From Bryopsis sp. KO-2023 (lineage: Eukaryota > Chlorophyta > Ulvophyceae > Bryopsidales > Bryopsidaceae), in the NCBI GenBank assembly GCA_030272585.1, contig BSYQ01000004.1:3906001-3970000 (forward strand): 64,000 nt of DNA, in the 5' to 3' direction. The notes beneath the pieces are model-generated. The model ran no database searches and was not told where the DNA came from. It saw nothing but the letters and a program-made list of their open reading frames with translations. Position 1 is the first letter of the stretch. Every line of letters starts with the position of its first letter. This document shows positions 11,331 to 23,600 of this stretch, piece after piece. A program made the position numbers and the translations under genes.

Positions 11331-12890
11331 GGGAAAAAAAAGCGAGAAAAAAGAAGCCCCTCGGCGCAGAGAGAGAGAGGGGGTGTGCAAGAGGAGAGAG
11401 TTTTTTTTTCTCCCAAAGAAAGACCCTCATGTTTAGATTAAAGAAAAGAAAAAAAGATCTGGTAATTTAGAATAATACAAATTTTTTTTTCTGTTGTTGC
11501 CCGACATGAACACTCCAGACCGTTTCTTCACTCCAAAGCAAAAATGGATGGAAATTGAAAAAGAAAAAAAAAAAAGAAAACTGCAACCGAATACGTTCTG
11601 GACCTGACTTAATATTTTTTTTCTTTCCTTTTTTCCTTTTTTTTTCTCTTTGATAATAAACCAGCCATCAAAATATCCTTCCCTCCCCTCCCGTTTGAAA
11701 AACTGATTTCCCTTTGTTTTTTTCTTGGATTTGTTGGGTTTTTTGTTTTTCCACATGAAAGTCTTCCCAGCAAAAAAACTGGCAACCAAACCTTGAAACA
11801 ACAAAAGCTTCAAAAAATATTGATTTTGAAAAAAAAAAAAAAAGACAATTTGTTTTTGGCGCATATTTCTTTCTTTTCTTTTTCTTTTTTTTTTCTGCAA
11901 CTTTTTTTTCTCCTTTGTTTCCTTTAAACATCCTTGGGAACAAGCAAGAACTTTTTTTTTCCCTCTCGCACAAAATGACACACCCACCTTCTCATTCTTT
12001 TTTTTTTGGTCTTTTCTCACTCTTTTTCTCACTCTATCTTCTTCGTAAGATTATCGGAGGTGTTGCACATAGAAAGACAGAATTCCCGCAAATATTATGT
12101 CTACTTACGCTAAAACCCCTCCTTTCTCTTCTGTTTTTTTTTTCAAAGTCCAACCCCCCAACCCCAACCCCCCCCCTCCCTTCCCGTCTTTTTTTTTCTT
12201 CATAAAATCAATTAAAAAAAAAAACACCAAAAAAAGCTATCGAAAGACAACTTCAGATAAACTTGTTTGCAACACGTCTTGGTCTTCCTCTAATTCTTTC
12301 TTTCTGTTTTTTTTTTTTCCTTCTTTTTTTTTTTTTTAAATCTTTCCTCCCTCAGTTTTTTTTCTTCCCTTTCCCCTTCTAAGAATCCCTTCTCCCTCTT
12401 TTCCCTTATAATTCGTTGTACACAGAATTAAAACAAATATTGATGATGATATATTTCCAAAAACCCGAAGGACCCGTAAAAAAAAACGCACTGATCTTCT
12501 CAAATAAATCATCCAAGGCTTTTTGCCTTCATACCCCTTTTTGCTTTCTTTTCCCCCCTTCAAAAATACGTTGCCATGGAAAGGGTCCCTTTTTTTTCTT
12601 TTTTTTCATTTCTTTTTTCCCCCTCCTCCACACAAAAAAAAGGGGTGGGGGGCAATCATCAAATATATATCCCCGCAAAAAACACACACACATAGCGCCC
12701 CCATCATCCGTTTCATCTTTCCTTTTTTTCCCCCCCTCGAGAAAAAGCCAAACCATGATCCACCCAGAAAACCGCTCAGTAATTTATGCTTTCTCTTCTT
12801 CTGTTTTTTTTGTTTTGTTTCTTTTCTGCGTCCTTGATTTTCTGAAAAAACTCATTCTCAAGCACAGCATCGACTCCGTGCCGCTCTCTT
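11331..12890. repeat. low-complexity polypyrimidine/polypurine tract
   Basis: About 1.5 kb dominated by runs of T and C with interspersed A runs (long T runs near 11640, 12000, 12310 and 12350; C-rich blocks near 12155 and 12730). Open frames here are lysine-, phenylalanine- or proline-rich artefacts of composition. It lies directly 3' of the gene ending at 12891 and may include its 3' untranslated region. Confidence 0.7.
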
Positions 12891-13532
12891 TCAATCCTCG
12901 GTTTCGATGACAGACATCGGGCTCTGGATTGAAGCCTCGATTGCATCCACGTCTGACCCACTGACAAGTCCCCCGATATTGATCGAGTTCATGCTGCTGG
13001 GTGTTTCATCCCCCTGCAAGCACTCCAAAAGACCCACTCCATAAGGAGGCTCGCCAGAAACCTCGGAATCATTGCCACAAATCGATCTCTCCCGTCCCGA
13101 CAGCCCACTGACGCTCCCCGTTTCATCGATCGACAAATCAGAGAATGCCGAAATGGCACGTCGATGCCTCATGGAAGCCTGTTCTCTCTCATACACCCCC
13201 AAATCGCTGGTGATCCTTTCCACGGCAGTTCGCCATCGGGTCCGGGCTTCGCAGTTGACCGATGCCACCGGGCACTGATCTCTTCCGCACCCGCACGGCT
13301 TTCCTTTGATTTCCTCGACTTTTTCTTCCCAGAAACCCACCATGTCTCTCACCATGCCCCGTGTCAGACCCGGGGGAGGCTTCGGAGCCCGGTTTCTCAA
13401 GCTTCTGCGTTTTGCGGAGCGAATGGACCTCAGGGGAGCCACAGACCCAAACCTGTCAGACAGGTCTTGCGAACTCGATCTCCGCCGAAGAGGCAAGTCA
13501 TTTTTTTCCAAATTTTGGTTCTTCGACCACAT
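12891..13532 (-). CDS. unidentified basic, serine-rich protein exon (terminal)
   Basis: A 213-codon frame with balanced protein-like composition, ending at a stop at 12891. The N-terminal part is strongly basic (LPLRRRSSSQDLSDRF, SIRSAKRRSLRNRAPKPPPG). The middle has a possible helix (GLTRGMVRDMVGFWEEKVEE) followed by a cysteine cluster (KPCGCGRDQCPVASVNC). The C-terminal third is acidic and serine/glycine-rich. No family is recognised. The listed start at 13532 may be intronic; the coding exon could begin a few codons later at LPLRRRSS. RRSSS and RRRAISAF resemble basophilic-kinase sites, which is inference only. Confidence 0.6.
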   Translation of the reverse strand: MWSKNQNLEKNDLPLRRRSSSQDLSDRFGSVAPLRSIRSAKRRSLRNRAPKPPPGLTRGMVRDMVGFWEEKVEEIKGKPCGCGRDQCPVASVNCEARTRWRTAVERITSDLGVYEREQASMRHRRAISAFSDLSIDETGSVSGLSGRERSICGNDSEVSGEPPYGVGLLECLQGDETPSSMNSINIGGLVSGSDVDAIEASIQSPMSVIETED

Positions 13533-14717
13533 GCCACAAAAAAACAGACCTCAGGATGCATTCAGCAAGAAAATTATAATTTTTTAAATTAAAAAAATGG
13601 GCATTCTTCATAAACGGTGAAAATAAATGTCCAGGTCTAGGGAGACCACCACAAGGGGGATTCATGTTCTCCTTATACAGTAACCAAGCACCCCTTCTTG
13701 ATTACGTTTCACTAGGCGAAAACTAGTTTTCACGATGACGGAGCAGACGCGCGTACAGCAACGCATAATCTCAACCACACACAACAGCAAAAAAACGCGC
13801 GCGAGTGCTACAGCTCCATCAGTTGTGGTTTTGTTGCAGAATTCATCAGAATCAGGTCGAGTTCCTCCAACATCAGACGAGCTTGCGTCTCGAAAAAACT
13901 TTATCCCCCCGGGTCACGTCAATTCGAAAACTCGAGACGTCTTTGTGCCAAGGACATCAAACGAACAAGGAAACAGGCATCTCCACACTTACAGTGCCTT
14001 CCATCTGGATTCCTCGCTCGTGGTGTGCGAAAGCAACCGCAAGTCTTTTCAGCCTTGGGGCTGCGAGCAGATTCACCCGAAATGGCAAAAGAGGAGACCA
14101 GCCAAGCCAAAGATTTGCAACCAGAAGTTTTCACGGCACGGCAGCGCTGAGAGCGCAACGTCCACTGGCTGCTGTCTTCGAGAGTGTTCGCTCCGGGCTT
14201 TTGAAGGTGGCGCTCGTTATTCTGAGTTTGACCAGGCGTTCGATTATCTGTGAAGGGTCCCTAAAAAAGACTCCCTCCGCTCAATGACGCACCACGCCCT
14301 GGGTACGTGCCAGATATTACCAAATCTCTTGCGCTTACGTAATTCTGGTGCGGCGGAGTGAATCAGGGGTGCACGGAATCTGGCTGGCTGATTGGGTGGT
14401 GCGTCAGGCAATGCCAGAAACTTTGGCTTCATGTTTGTTTGTTTTTTCAACCAACTGCCATATTCTAGACTTGCAACTTTCCCCTGTCAAGCAATCGAAA
14501 AGCACCAGCACCCAAAACTTACAAAACCCACAGCAGAAGGAAAAAAGAATAATTTACAAAGAATTCAACAAGAATTCGAAAAGAATACAGTTCACTGACT
14601 GCCATAATTGCCACGACAGGGGGCTTCTAAATCGAAACAGGGCTAAAGTTGGTGAAGCCATCGATAAAATTCTTTTCGAAAAACGGATGTGCTTGCATTC
14701 TGTGAAGCCTTGCAGGG
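13533..14717. other. gap with unresolved open frames
   Basis: Two opposing frames cover 13735-14253. The plus frame has 172 codons starting MTEQTRVQQRIISTT. A minus frame passes ERHLQKPGANTLEDSSQW and reaches a good GTAAGT donor near 13995, so it could be an upstream exon of the minus gene at 12891. I cannot decide between them. 14254-14717 leads into the Psf3 start and is probably its promoter and 5' untranslated region. Confidence 0.35.
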
Positions 14718-16827
14718 ATGGAGAACATGCCAGATTTCACAGTGAGTGTTTTTTTTTCCCTGGCTCGTATTCACGCACCAACGAAACGAGTGGGCGTTCG
14801 CGTAACGGAGCCCGCGTTTGAATGCTGCGTTCCTCCAGGAGGTCTCCGTCGTGGCAATCAAGCCCATGAAAGGAGCTGGAAGAATGCTGAACAAAAAAGA
14901 CGAGAGTGAAGACGTACGCACCTGGAATGCTCCCAGAACCCACAATTTTTTCCTTTCTTTTTGCCGTCGGGATTCGACGCGTGGTTTTGTGTGCAGAGGG
15001 GAAGGGGAGGTCTGTCTATATTGAACCGTGAACGGGTTGAAATCAGGTTTTCGCGGGTGACGTCCTCAGTATACCCCTGTACTTGGCCGAGGAGCTGATT
15101 GAGATTGGCGCTGTGAGGTTAGGAAACTTACCCAAGGGACTGGACGCACGGTGAGTGCACCTCGCCCGACGACTATGACGCTTTTCGGTTCTCCTGTCGA
15201 AACAGTTACGATGCTTAAGGTGTATGGGGCAGAAGTTGCATTTCAAATAGGAACAACAGAGTCGCTAGAAAAAAGAAGGGGGGTTGATAGGGATCAACAA
15301 TTTTTTTTTTTCTGTTCTTGACATTCCACTCCATTTAACCTGCTGTAAGAGAAGGAGAAAAAAATGAATCCTGTTTTACCTACCGTGTGTTATAACATTA
15401 ATTACGGAAAAAAAACTAATTACACCTTGTCAAAAAAACGTAATCAGTGTCACGATTTTTTCCATAACTAATTTTATGAAACACGGGATGCACAACTTGA
15501 TGATCTGTATAAAAAAGAAATTGAAAAAAATGAAGAATAAATGAATGAGGTGATGAATGTTGGTGAATGGGTGGATCTAAAATTGAATCAAGGCTAACCA
15601 GAGTGCTCATCTTTTGTTCGACAGGAGTCGAAGGTTGATTAGAGCAGACCCCAGCGTGGTGAACTTGCCTTCCCTGTGCCCCTATTTCTACGAAGTGGGT
15701 TACAGAATAGCTAAGTTGTGAGTGGCCATCAGAAAACCGCTCAATACTTTGTTGTTGTTTTTGTTGTTGTTTTTTCTTCTTTGGATCGGTGTTTTTTTCC
15801 GAGGGCATGGAGAAAAAATGAAAAATATGCTGTGGCTGTGTTGATGATGCAGGATTGAGGACAGCGATCTTGTAAAATTCCTTGAAACTGTTTGGCAACA
15901 CAGGTTTGTTGGGCTGAAGAAAGAGAGAGGAAGGGTTTTTTTTCTTTCTTATTTTCTCTTATTTTATTTCTACTGTTTTTTTGGGGGGGTTATCCAAGCA
16001 TTATCAAGATTTTGAATTTTGAACCTTTTTTTTCCTCTCAAACAAAATAAAGCGTGGCGCTAAGGTGGAGGGGACTTCGCCCCTTTGCGTCATCGTCAGA
16101 AGGTCGCTAAAAAAATATATAAAAATAAGAAGAATAAAAAAAAGAAAGAGAAAAAAAGAAAGAAAATTCAAAATTGTATCGCCCCTAACTAGATACTAAA
16201 TATTTGCATTTGTTGCTTGTTGATGCCTTACTTTTGTGCTTGTAGTTTTTGCTTGGGTTTGGATTCGATGAGGTCCCTTCATGGACCACTTCAACACTTC
16301 TGTTCATTTCTAAAAAAGTTTATACGCAGAAATGTATTTTTTTTCTAAAAAATTTATACACAGAAATGTATTTTTTTCTGGCAAGGGTTAAATTGTGAAT
16401 TCGTTTCTGTTTAAACTGCAGGTGGGAAAACCTCATCCCAAAAGTTTCGGTAGCAGATGGTGTAATCGCATTGGAAATGGAGGACAGATTGGATATGGAG
16501 GAAAGAAGATGTGAGTGCCTGTGGTCTGCCAAAGAGAGTGTTGATTTCCCTTTCGGTTTTTTTCCATTACTCTTGATGTAGCATCTTTTTTCAAATTCAA
16601 TTCGAAAAAGCCTGATTCCAGACCCTTCAAGCCCCCCCCCCTTTTTAGATCAATTTCTTTCTCTGATTTCCGGCATTTTTTCCCCTAGAGTTTTTTTGAA
16701 TTCTGATTGGAAAGTGCTGATTTCCTTTTCTCCTCGGTGTGTGCCAGTTGTTAAGCTAATGCGAAATTCCCGTTCCGGTGGTTCCAATTTCTCAAGTGGC
16801 AAAATAACATCCTGGACATCTCGATGA
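14718..16827 (+). CDS. PSF3: GINS complex subunit Psf3, seven exons
   Basis: Exons 14718-14741, 14839-14913, 15047-15150, 15625-15717, 15853-15903, 16422-16510 and 16748-16827 all join in phase with GT-AG introns and give 171 residues, near the lower end of the Psf3 family. GINS (Sld5-Psf1-Psf2-Psf3) bridges Cdc45 and MCM2-7 in the replicative helicase. Family landmarks are AGDVLSIPLYLAEELIEIG (matching the usual 'G-x-K-V-x-L-P-L-W-L-A' strand), then LPKGLDARSRRLIRADPS and VNLPSLCPYFYEVGYRIA, the ADP-V-L-PYFYE block typical of Psf3. The rest is helical (LVKFLETVWQHRWENLI, ALEMEDRLDMEERR). The first coding exon is only 24 nt (MENMPDFT). The last exon was chosen because its phase fits and its acceptor has a strong polypyrimidine tract. 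Confidence 0.87.
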
Positions 16828-17716
16828 GAAAACCCTCGGCCCAGCTTCAAAAAATGATACTACGACGGCTCCTCTCTATTCACTTTTTTTGTTCTCAAAA
16901 CAACGGCTCAATTTCTTAACCAGCAGGAGGATATTAGACACAGGGATTCAAATCAAACCATTGCATCGTCTTTTTTGTTTAATTCGAAAGGCATTGAGCC
17001 AGAAAACCTCACTCAGTCTTATTAGTCATGCAAAAATTGGTTGCAATGGCTCCAGTCCATAGTTCGTCTCTATTTTCCAGTCAGCATGTTGACTAATGAG
17101 GACATGAAACAGTGAGAACTTGGGGATGTAAATTCATGCACAAGGGTGAGTGGTATTTGTGCCTATGTTGATTGATCCCCTCCACCTGATGAGTTCAAGC
17201 AGCACATCCCACTTCTCAGAAATTGGTTCCTGGTTGTGAAACCATGAATCTCTTTTGTTGGCAAAACCTGCACTACATCTGGAATTTTACATACATTCCA
17301 CACCCCCACAAGTATGCTCAATCCATTGGTTGCGCCCGCTCAACAAACACATCAAGAATGAACTGCAAGCCACATGCTTTAAACCAAATCTTCTTACATT
17401 TGATCATATGCAACCGTCAAAATTGTATCACCCTTCAAGGGGGCAAGGTGGGAAAAGCATAAACTAGGGACTGTTTGGAACTTCTCGAGTTCCAAGAATA
17501 AATGTGGGGCTGTACTAGGAATAACAACAATCCCAAAAACCTTAACTCTGACTTCTCGACCCCCTTAAAAGATCTTATTTTTGATCCTCCTCCCACCCAA
17601 AAATAATCACTCCCTTGTTTTTATCCAACCTATAGAAATGACCTCAGGTCATCAACATAAATAGACACACTGGCTTGGTATTGTTTAGGATCAATTGATT
17701 GACAGAAATTTCCTGA
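16828..17716. other. intergenic, no gene seen
   Basis: This is the convergent gap between the 3' end of Psf3 and the 3' end of the PAN-domain gene. Small plus-strand frames at 17223-17467 have no protein-like signature. It presumably contains both 3' untranslated regions. Confidence 0.5.
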
Positions 17717-18338
17717 TCAGAAAATGGTTCCCCCGTCGGTCGTGATGTTTCTGACCCTGTCGGGCACGGAGGATTTCAGAAAACACATGCCGCTGGACCG
17801 CACTCGCGTCCAGGAGAAACAATTCAAATCATCCTCGCACATGCGACAACACTGCTGGGTGTCCTCCGTTTTCTCCTCAAAGTAATGCGTTCCCACGAAC
17901 TCCACCCTCCATTCCGTCTTGCACGTATCGTCGTACGGGATGTTTTGGCCAGCCGGCGCCCCCCCGATCACGCCGCTGTCGAAATCGCTATTGCGTTGTG
18001 GTTTGATCTCCCTGTCCTTCAGCGCACAACCCATATTCGCTTTGTTCCAAGTCCAGCTTTCACATCTGTCGTCCCGCTGGCACGCCATGCAGCATTCCAT
18101 TGCGTTTTTCATGTGCATCTTGCTCGGGTCGTTGTACGTCCCGCCTTCGCGGATCACGTTGTGTTCGATTTCGCAGTCCGCCACAGCTTGCCGCAGACTT
18201 CGACCGAATTGGCGTGGATCTCGTCGCAGCTCACCGTCCCGCAGGGCCGAACTGGTCATAGCGCAGAAGGTGGCGACAATCAAGATCGCCGCCGCGATCG
18301 CATGCGATGTTAGTTCGCATTGATGCGGGCACGCACCT
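17717..18338 (-). CDS. secreted protein with two PAN/Apple domains (5' end incomplete)
   Basis: The frame ends at TGA 17717. Two cysteine-patterned modules follow each other: C-EIEHNVIREGG ... ECCMACQRDDRCESWTWNK ... GCALKDREI, and CKTEWRVEFVG ... QCCRMCEDDLNCFSWTR ... MCFLKSSVP. The CC-x2-C-x4-C-x-S/FWT spacing with a late cysteine is the PAN/Apple signature. These domains bind carbohydrate or protein on extracellular and adhesive proteins. A hydrophobic stretch just before them (AIAAAILIVATFCAMTSSA) looks like a signal peptide, but no ATG precedes it in frame before a stop. The true start is probably on an upstream exon, with a possible acceptor near 18338. If not, the ATG within the hydrophobic stretch would leave no signal peptide. 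Confidence 0.75.
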
Positions 18339-18801
18339 CTAGTGGCGCCGTCGACACAGAATCGGAAATATCACGCTGGATTGCTGCTGCTAACTGTGGT
18401 GGCAGCATTTTGCCTTTGGTGGACATGTCGCATCAACACATCGCGAAATTGTTTTGTGGGGCTGACGTCGTGATAACCCCCTCCTCGCGATGTCACGGAA
18501 CACGTGTGTGCAGCATCTCGTGGCGGTGGTGGTCAAAAAACAAGCAAGTTTGGCTTGCCCAGATTTTCAAGGAATTCACACAGCGCACAATTCAGCAGCC
18601 AAGAAACGCGCCCAGAAGGTCGAAGAATATCACTTTTTTTTCACTTTTTTTTCACTTTGTTTTGTTTTGTTTTGTTTTGTTTTGACCTTGGTACTGGAAT
18701 TCTCAGGACACCTTGATGTGCCTCCCTCCCCCAGCATGGATGCTCTGGCTAGGGGCTGGGGAATGTGATAAAGAAGAGGGGTGGAGGGCTGAGAAGAAAG
18801 A
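18339..18801. other. gap up to the inverted-repeat boundary
   Basis: No gene is recognised. It contains a TTTTG pentanucleotide run near 18655-18683 preceded by a repeated T-rich motif. The upstream exon of the PAN-domain gene should lie in or beyond this stretch. Confidence 0.4.
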
Positions 18802-18939
18802 GAGATTCCTGGAAATATCTGTAATGCTTGTCATGGTGTCGCTTTGGTTCGTTCCACACTGAAGCTTTTCACGGTTGAAAAAAAACGTGTGTGCAATGTG
18901 TGTGTGGAAAATTCTGAGTAGAAATCTGAAAGGCACTCA

Positions 18940-19400
18940 GCTGTGCCCCAGTCTCCTACAGATTTCATAAAATTTCATGCCAGGAAATGCTTGGCGAACC
19001 ATGCAGGAAACAGCCCCAGAGTTTTCCCTTCCTCAAAGCTTGAGATCGATTTACAAGTTAATGGCGAATACGAACAGGTTCATTTCCCAATCTTTCCCTC
19101 CAGAAAAATGGAGTTTCATTCACATTTCACAATACCATCCTGGTTTCAGCCGAATTCCTAGCTTCCTGCAAACACTCTTGTCAACTCTCTTGAAAAAGGT
19201 TGGATCCTATTTACTCTCTGTGGCCCAAATCCTGAAGTGGCCCAAGAATATGGGATCATCATGACAGACGATCCGAACGAAAAATTACCAATCTACAGAA
19301 AGTTCTGCCACGATCAGCCTGATCAGTGATCTTTGCATTTCTGTTGTCCCAAATCCTGTTCATAGCCGAACAAAAATACTCTCATTTTGGGTAGCTGCCA
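18940..19400 (+). repeat. dispersed repeat, copy 1
   Basis: A block with GCCAGGAAATGCTTGGCG, CTTCCTCAAAGCTTGAGATC, CTTTCCCTCCAGAAAAATGG and GGTTTCAGCCGAATTCCTAG. Related sequence occurs outside the inverted repeat at 32880-32960 (minus, partial) and 53140-53310 (plus, diverged), as well as in the right arm at about 47050-47560 (minus). It is therefore an interspersed repeat and not only part of the arm duplication. No coding potential or terminal structure was seen. Confidence 0.7.
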
Positions 19401-20665
19401 TACCCCATCAACCCTCATCTTTCCGCAGCATTTCTTTAATTCATATATTTGGTAGTCTTTACGACTACTGCCAACACCTTTCGAATGCCAGTTTTTCTCA
19501 ATCGGGCCTCCACAGAATTTTCCCTCACCAAGGAACCCACCTTACTCATCCAGAAATCACTTTCATGCCCAATCAAGAAACATTTTTTTTTCTGCTTGTC
19601 CCTCCTCGAACAATCAAAGAAACAATCCCAACCACATTACCATATTCACAATCTATTTCGTTTGTTTTTGGCCCCCACTCCCCCTAATAGCTAAAATTAT
19701 AAAACCTAAAGCGCATCCACCATCCATTCTCCAAAAATTGTGCAAAGACGTGGTTGAGGCAACGGTTGAGGGAGAGACCCACAGGTTCATTCAATCCTGA
19801 AGCCACTCTGACCAGAGCGGCCCACCAAGTTCTTCAGCCCAGCGTGTGCATTCACAAACAAAAATCGCTGCCATCAAAATCTGGACAGACATAAAAGAAC
19901 AAGAAGAGCCTCTCAGCAACTCGGGATGATGCTGACGCTTTTTGAAATGCTAAGAAGGTCTGTGTGTATGCAGCTGTTGATGTGCAGGTAAACACCCGTG
20001 GTTTCATTCCAAAAGCCTCCATTGAAATACCTAAAACTTCAATGTTCATTGACACGTTGGTCAAATCCAAATGCATGGCCAGCGCTTGCTTCTGGAAAAG
20101 TAAACCCGAACTGAGTTTTTCCCCTGAAACCATAAAGAGACACGCATGGTTTTCCTAAAACTGCTGGGACCTATTTCCACTCGTCAACCCTGGAAAAATC
20201 TGTTGACCTGATCGATGTCTTATAAGGCCATGCTTGCAAAAGAAAATACTCCTACCCCCTCCGTCTCAGTATTATGAAAATGTTCAAATTCAATCCACTA
20301 GTTTTTGTTAAAGGACTCTTGATGTGGTCCATCCCATACCTGTGCATCTCCTTCCTTTCAGGCAATCTCCATCAATACGGTGGGCATTTTTGAACCACCC
20401 ATTTCCAATTTTCAGGTTCTTTTCAGAGTCCAGTCCTGCACTGAATTCTTCACCACATCTCCCATCCAGAACAGCTGCCAGTTTTCTAGCCTCCGTCGAT
20501 GTGCTTCACCATTTTTTTTCCCCTTTTTTCCATTTCTGTTCTTCTCCACTATCTTTTTTTTTCACTCCTGTAATTTTTTCTCTGTTCTTTTCTTAATTGT
20601 TTTTCAATACTATTCAATATTTTTTCCAGCTATCCTTTTATAAACTTTGGGGGTAAAAAAAAAAT

Positions 20666-23600
20666 CAGTGATCCTAGCTCACCAAAAATCTCCCAAAGGT
20701 GTGCATGATCTCCCGAAAAAAATATTATTGATGCGAAAAACACTCATCCACACATCTGCATGTACAAGTGTTTTTTTGGGCTTTTCTGTGGAATTCTGGT
20801 CTCGAGGGAAGAGATCATCCAGCCATGACCATGTCCATCACTCTACCATCGAAAAAAAACAAATGTCATTTCGCAAGGCAACCAAAATTGATTGAAACGC
20901 CCCTGCACAAAAAATCAGAGTGCTCGGATGGAATCAGTTTGAACCTTATGAAAAAAATAGTGATCTCCCCCTGCTTTGATTAGATCTTTTCGAAGCACCC
21001 TAATCTCAAGATGATACCAATCTCACTCATTTAACAAAAAAAATTGGATGGAATTTCGGGTGAATTACCTGTAAATATCTTCAGTCGATCACTTCGAACC
21101 CTTTGATCCCATAATCATACAATCGATAATATATAAAATATACAATCGATACTGTACAAAACATACAATCCATAATGTACAAAATATACAATCAGTAATG
21201 TACAATGATGTACAGTCGATATTTTACAAGAATATACAAAACCAGGTTGGGAGTGATCACACGGATGATCACAGATTTTTTCGGGCTTGGATTTCGCATG
21301 TTGCTTTCTGATGTTCCGAAATAAAGGACGATAAAACATAAGTTATTTGGAGGTGGTTACCATGTTGAGCATTTTCTCTTGATATAAGCACTCTTGTGGG
21401 TGCGTTTTAAGTTTTTGGATAGCTATCTTTTGAGAAAAACAAGGGGGGGGGCAACTGCATCTGCTTTGAGTTTTTACCAAAGATAAAAGTCCGTAAAAGT
21501 TGACATTTGCACGTGTTCGAACGGTGCGAGAACTCCTTGTTAAGGAAATACTTTGAATCCAATAATTTCTTTGGGAATAATGTTTTGTCCCGGTTGAAGA
21601 CTCTTTTCTTGATGTACCTTGATTTTTTGGAGTTAAAAGAGAAGCGAAACACGAGCGAATCTTAGACTTGATCCCGGCAAGAGTGTGACAATGATCTTTA
21701 CACTGTTGTTTTTGAAAATGCTTTCCGAAAGCGTGTGCTGATTTTTGATTTATCTTGGAATCTTGAAAACGAATTCACAATTGCAATGCTAGGAATAGGG
21801 GGCATCTTTCACGCCGTCATGTTTTGACAGTTTAAACCAAGAATAGATTAAAGAAATAATTCCGATTGGTTGCCTTGCCTTGCTTGCAAAGGCCGAACAT
21901 AAAAAAAAACTGAAACGATGGACGAAGTGCATCCATCTTGTGCAATGATTTGATTTGAATTGATTCAACTGTGTTTTTCGCATGCTTTGATCCCAACGTG
22001 GGACAGCGACCAAGAAAGGTCCGAGTTAGTTTGAAAAACTTGCAAACTGACGAAGTCTTGTCTTCTTTTGTATTACTTTTTCACAAAATATATTTGGAAC
22101 TTAGCACAGTTCTTTTAGATTCTTTCTCTTGTTTTTTTCCCTTTTTTTGAATTTCCTTTTCTTTTCTCCTTTTGTTTTCCATTTCTTCTTTTCTCCATTT
22201 TGTTTCCTCTCTCCTGTGATTTTCTTTCTTTTCTTAATTTTTTTTGCTGCTATCTTTTTTTAGAAGGGGGGAGGGGGGGGGGGGTAAAAAAATTCATCGA
22301 TCCTAGCTCACCAAAAATCCCCCACAGGTGTGCATGCTCTCCAGAAAAGATATTATTGCTGCAAAAAACAATCATCCACACATCTGCATGTACAGTTTTT
22401 TTGGGCTTTCCTGTGGCATTCTGGTCTCGAGGGAAGAGAGCACCCAGCCATGACCATGTCCATCACTCTACCATAAAAAAAACAAAAAAACACCGTCAGT
22501 TCACAAAGCAACCGAAATTGATTGAAACGCACCTTCACAAAAATCAGAGTGCTAGGATGGAATCAGTTTGAAACTTTTGGAAAAAAAGAGACTGATCTCC
22601 CTGATCTGAAGATGATACCAATCTCACTCATTTACTAAAAAAAAAGATGAAATTTTGGGTGCATTACCTGTAAATATCTTCAGTCGATCACTTCGAACCT
22701 GTTGATCCCATATTCATACAATCGACAATGTACAAAATATACAATCGATAATATACAAGATATAATAATGTACAAAATATACAATCAGTAATGTACAATG
22801 ATGTACAATCAGTAATGTACAAGAATATACAAAATCACACGGAGTGATCACGCGGATGATCACAGATCCTTTCGGGCTTGGATTTCGCATGTTGCTTTTT
22901 GATGTTCCGAAGTGAAGAACGATAAAACATAGCATGTTGAGCATTTTCACTTGATAAAAGCACTCTTTTTGGGTGCGAGTTAAGTTTTTGGATAGCTATC
23001 TTTTGAGAAAAACAAGGTTAAGAGGGGGCAACTGCATATGCTTTAAGAGAAAAAAGCAAAGATGAAGGTCGGGAAAAGACGACATTTGCACGTTTTCAAA
23101 CGATACGAGAAAACACTTTGAATTCAATAATTTCTTGGGAATAATGTTTTGTCCCGGTTGAAGACTCTTTTCTTGATGTACCTTAATTTTTTGGAATTAA
23201 AAGAGAAGCGAAACACGAGCGAATCTTAGATTTGATCGACAAGAGTGTGACAATGATCTTTATTATACTCTTCTTTTGAAAACGCTTTTTTCGAAAGCGT
23301 TCGCTTAATCGGTTGCTCTAGTTTTTTATTTTTTCTTGATCTTGAACATGCATCCACATTCGCGATGCTAGCAAAAGGGGATATCCTTCACACCATCATG
23401 AAACCAAGAATAAATTGAAGAAATAATATCGATTGGTTGGCTTGCCTCGCATGCGAAAGCCGGACATTTAAAAAAAATTGAAACGAAACGACGAAGTGCA
23501 GCCATCTTGTGCGATGATTTGATTTGATGCAACTTGATTTGATTTGATAACAAGGTTTTTTATTTGCTTTGATCCCAACGTGGGACAGCGACCAAAAGGT

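Noticed and set aside
11433-12910. Lysine/phenylalanine-rich frames up to 199 codons
   Set aside because: These come from homopurine and homopyrimidine tracts, not from genes.
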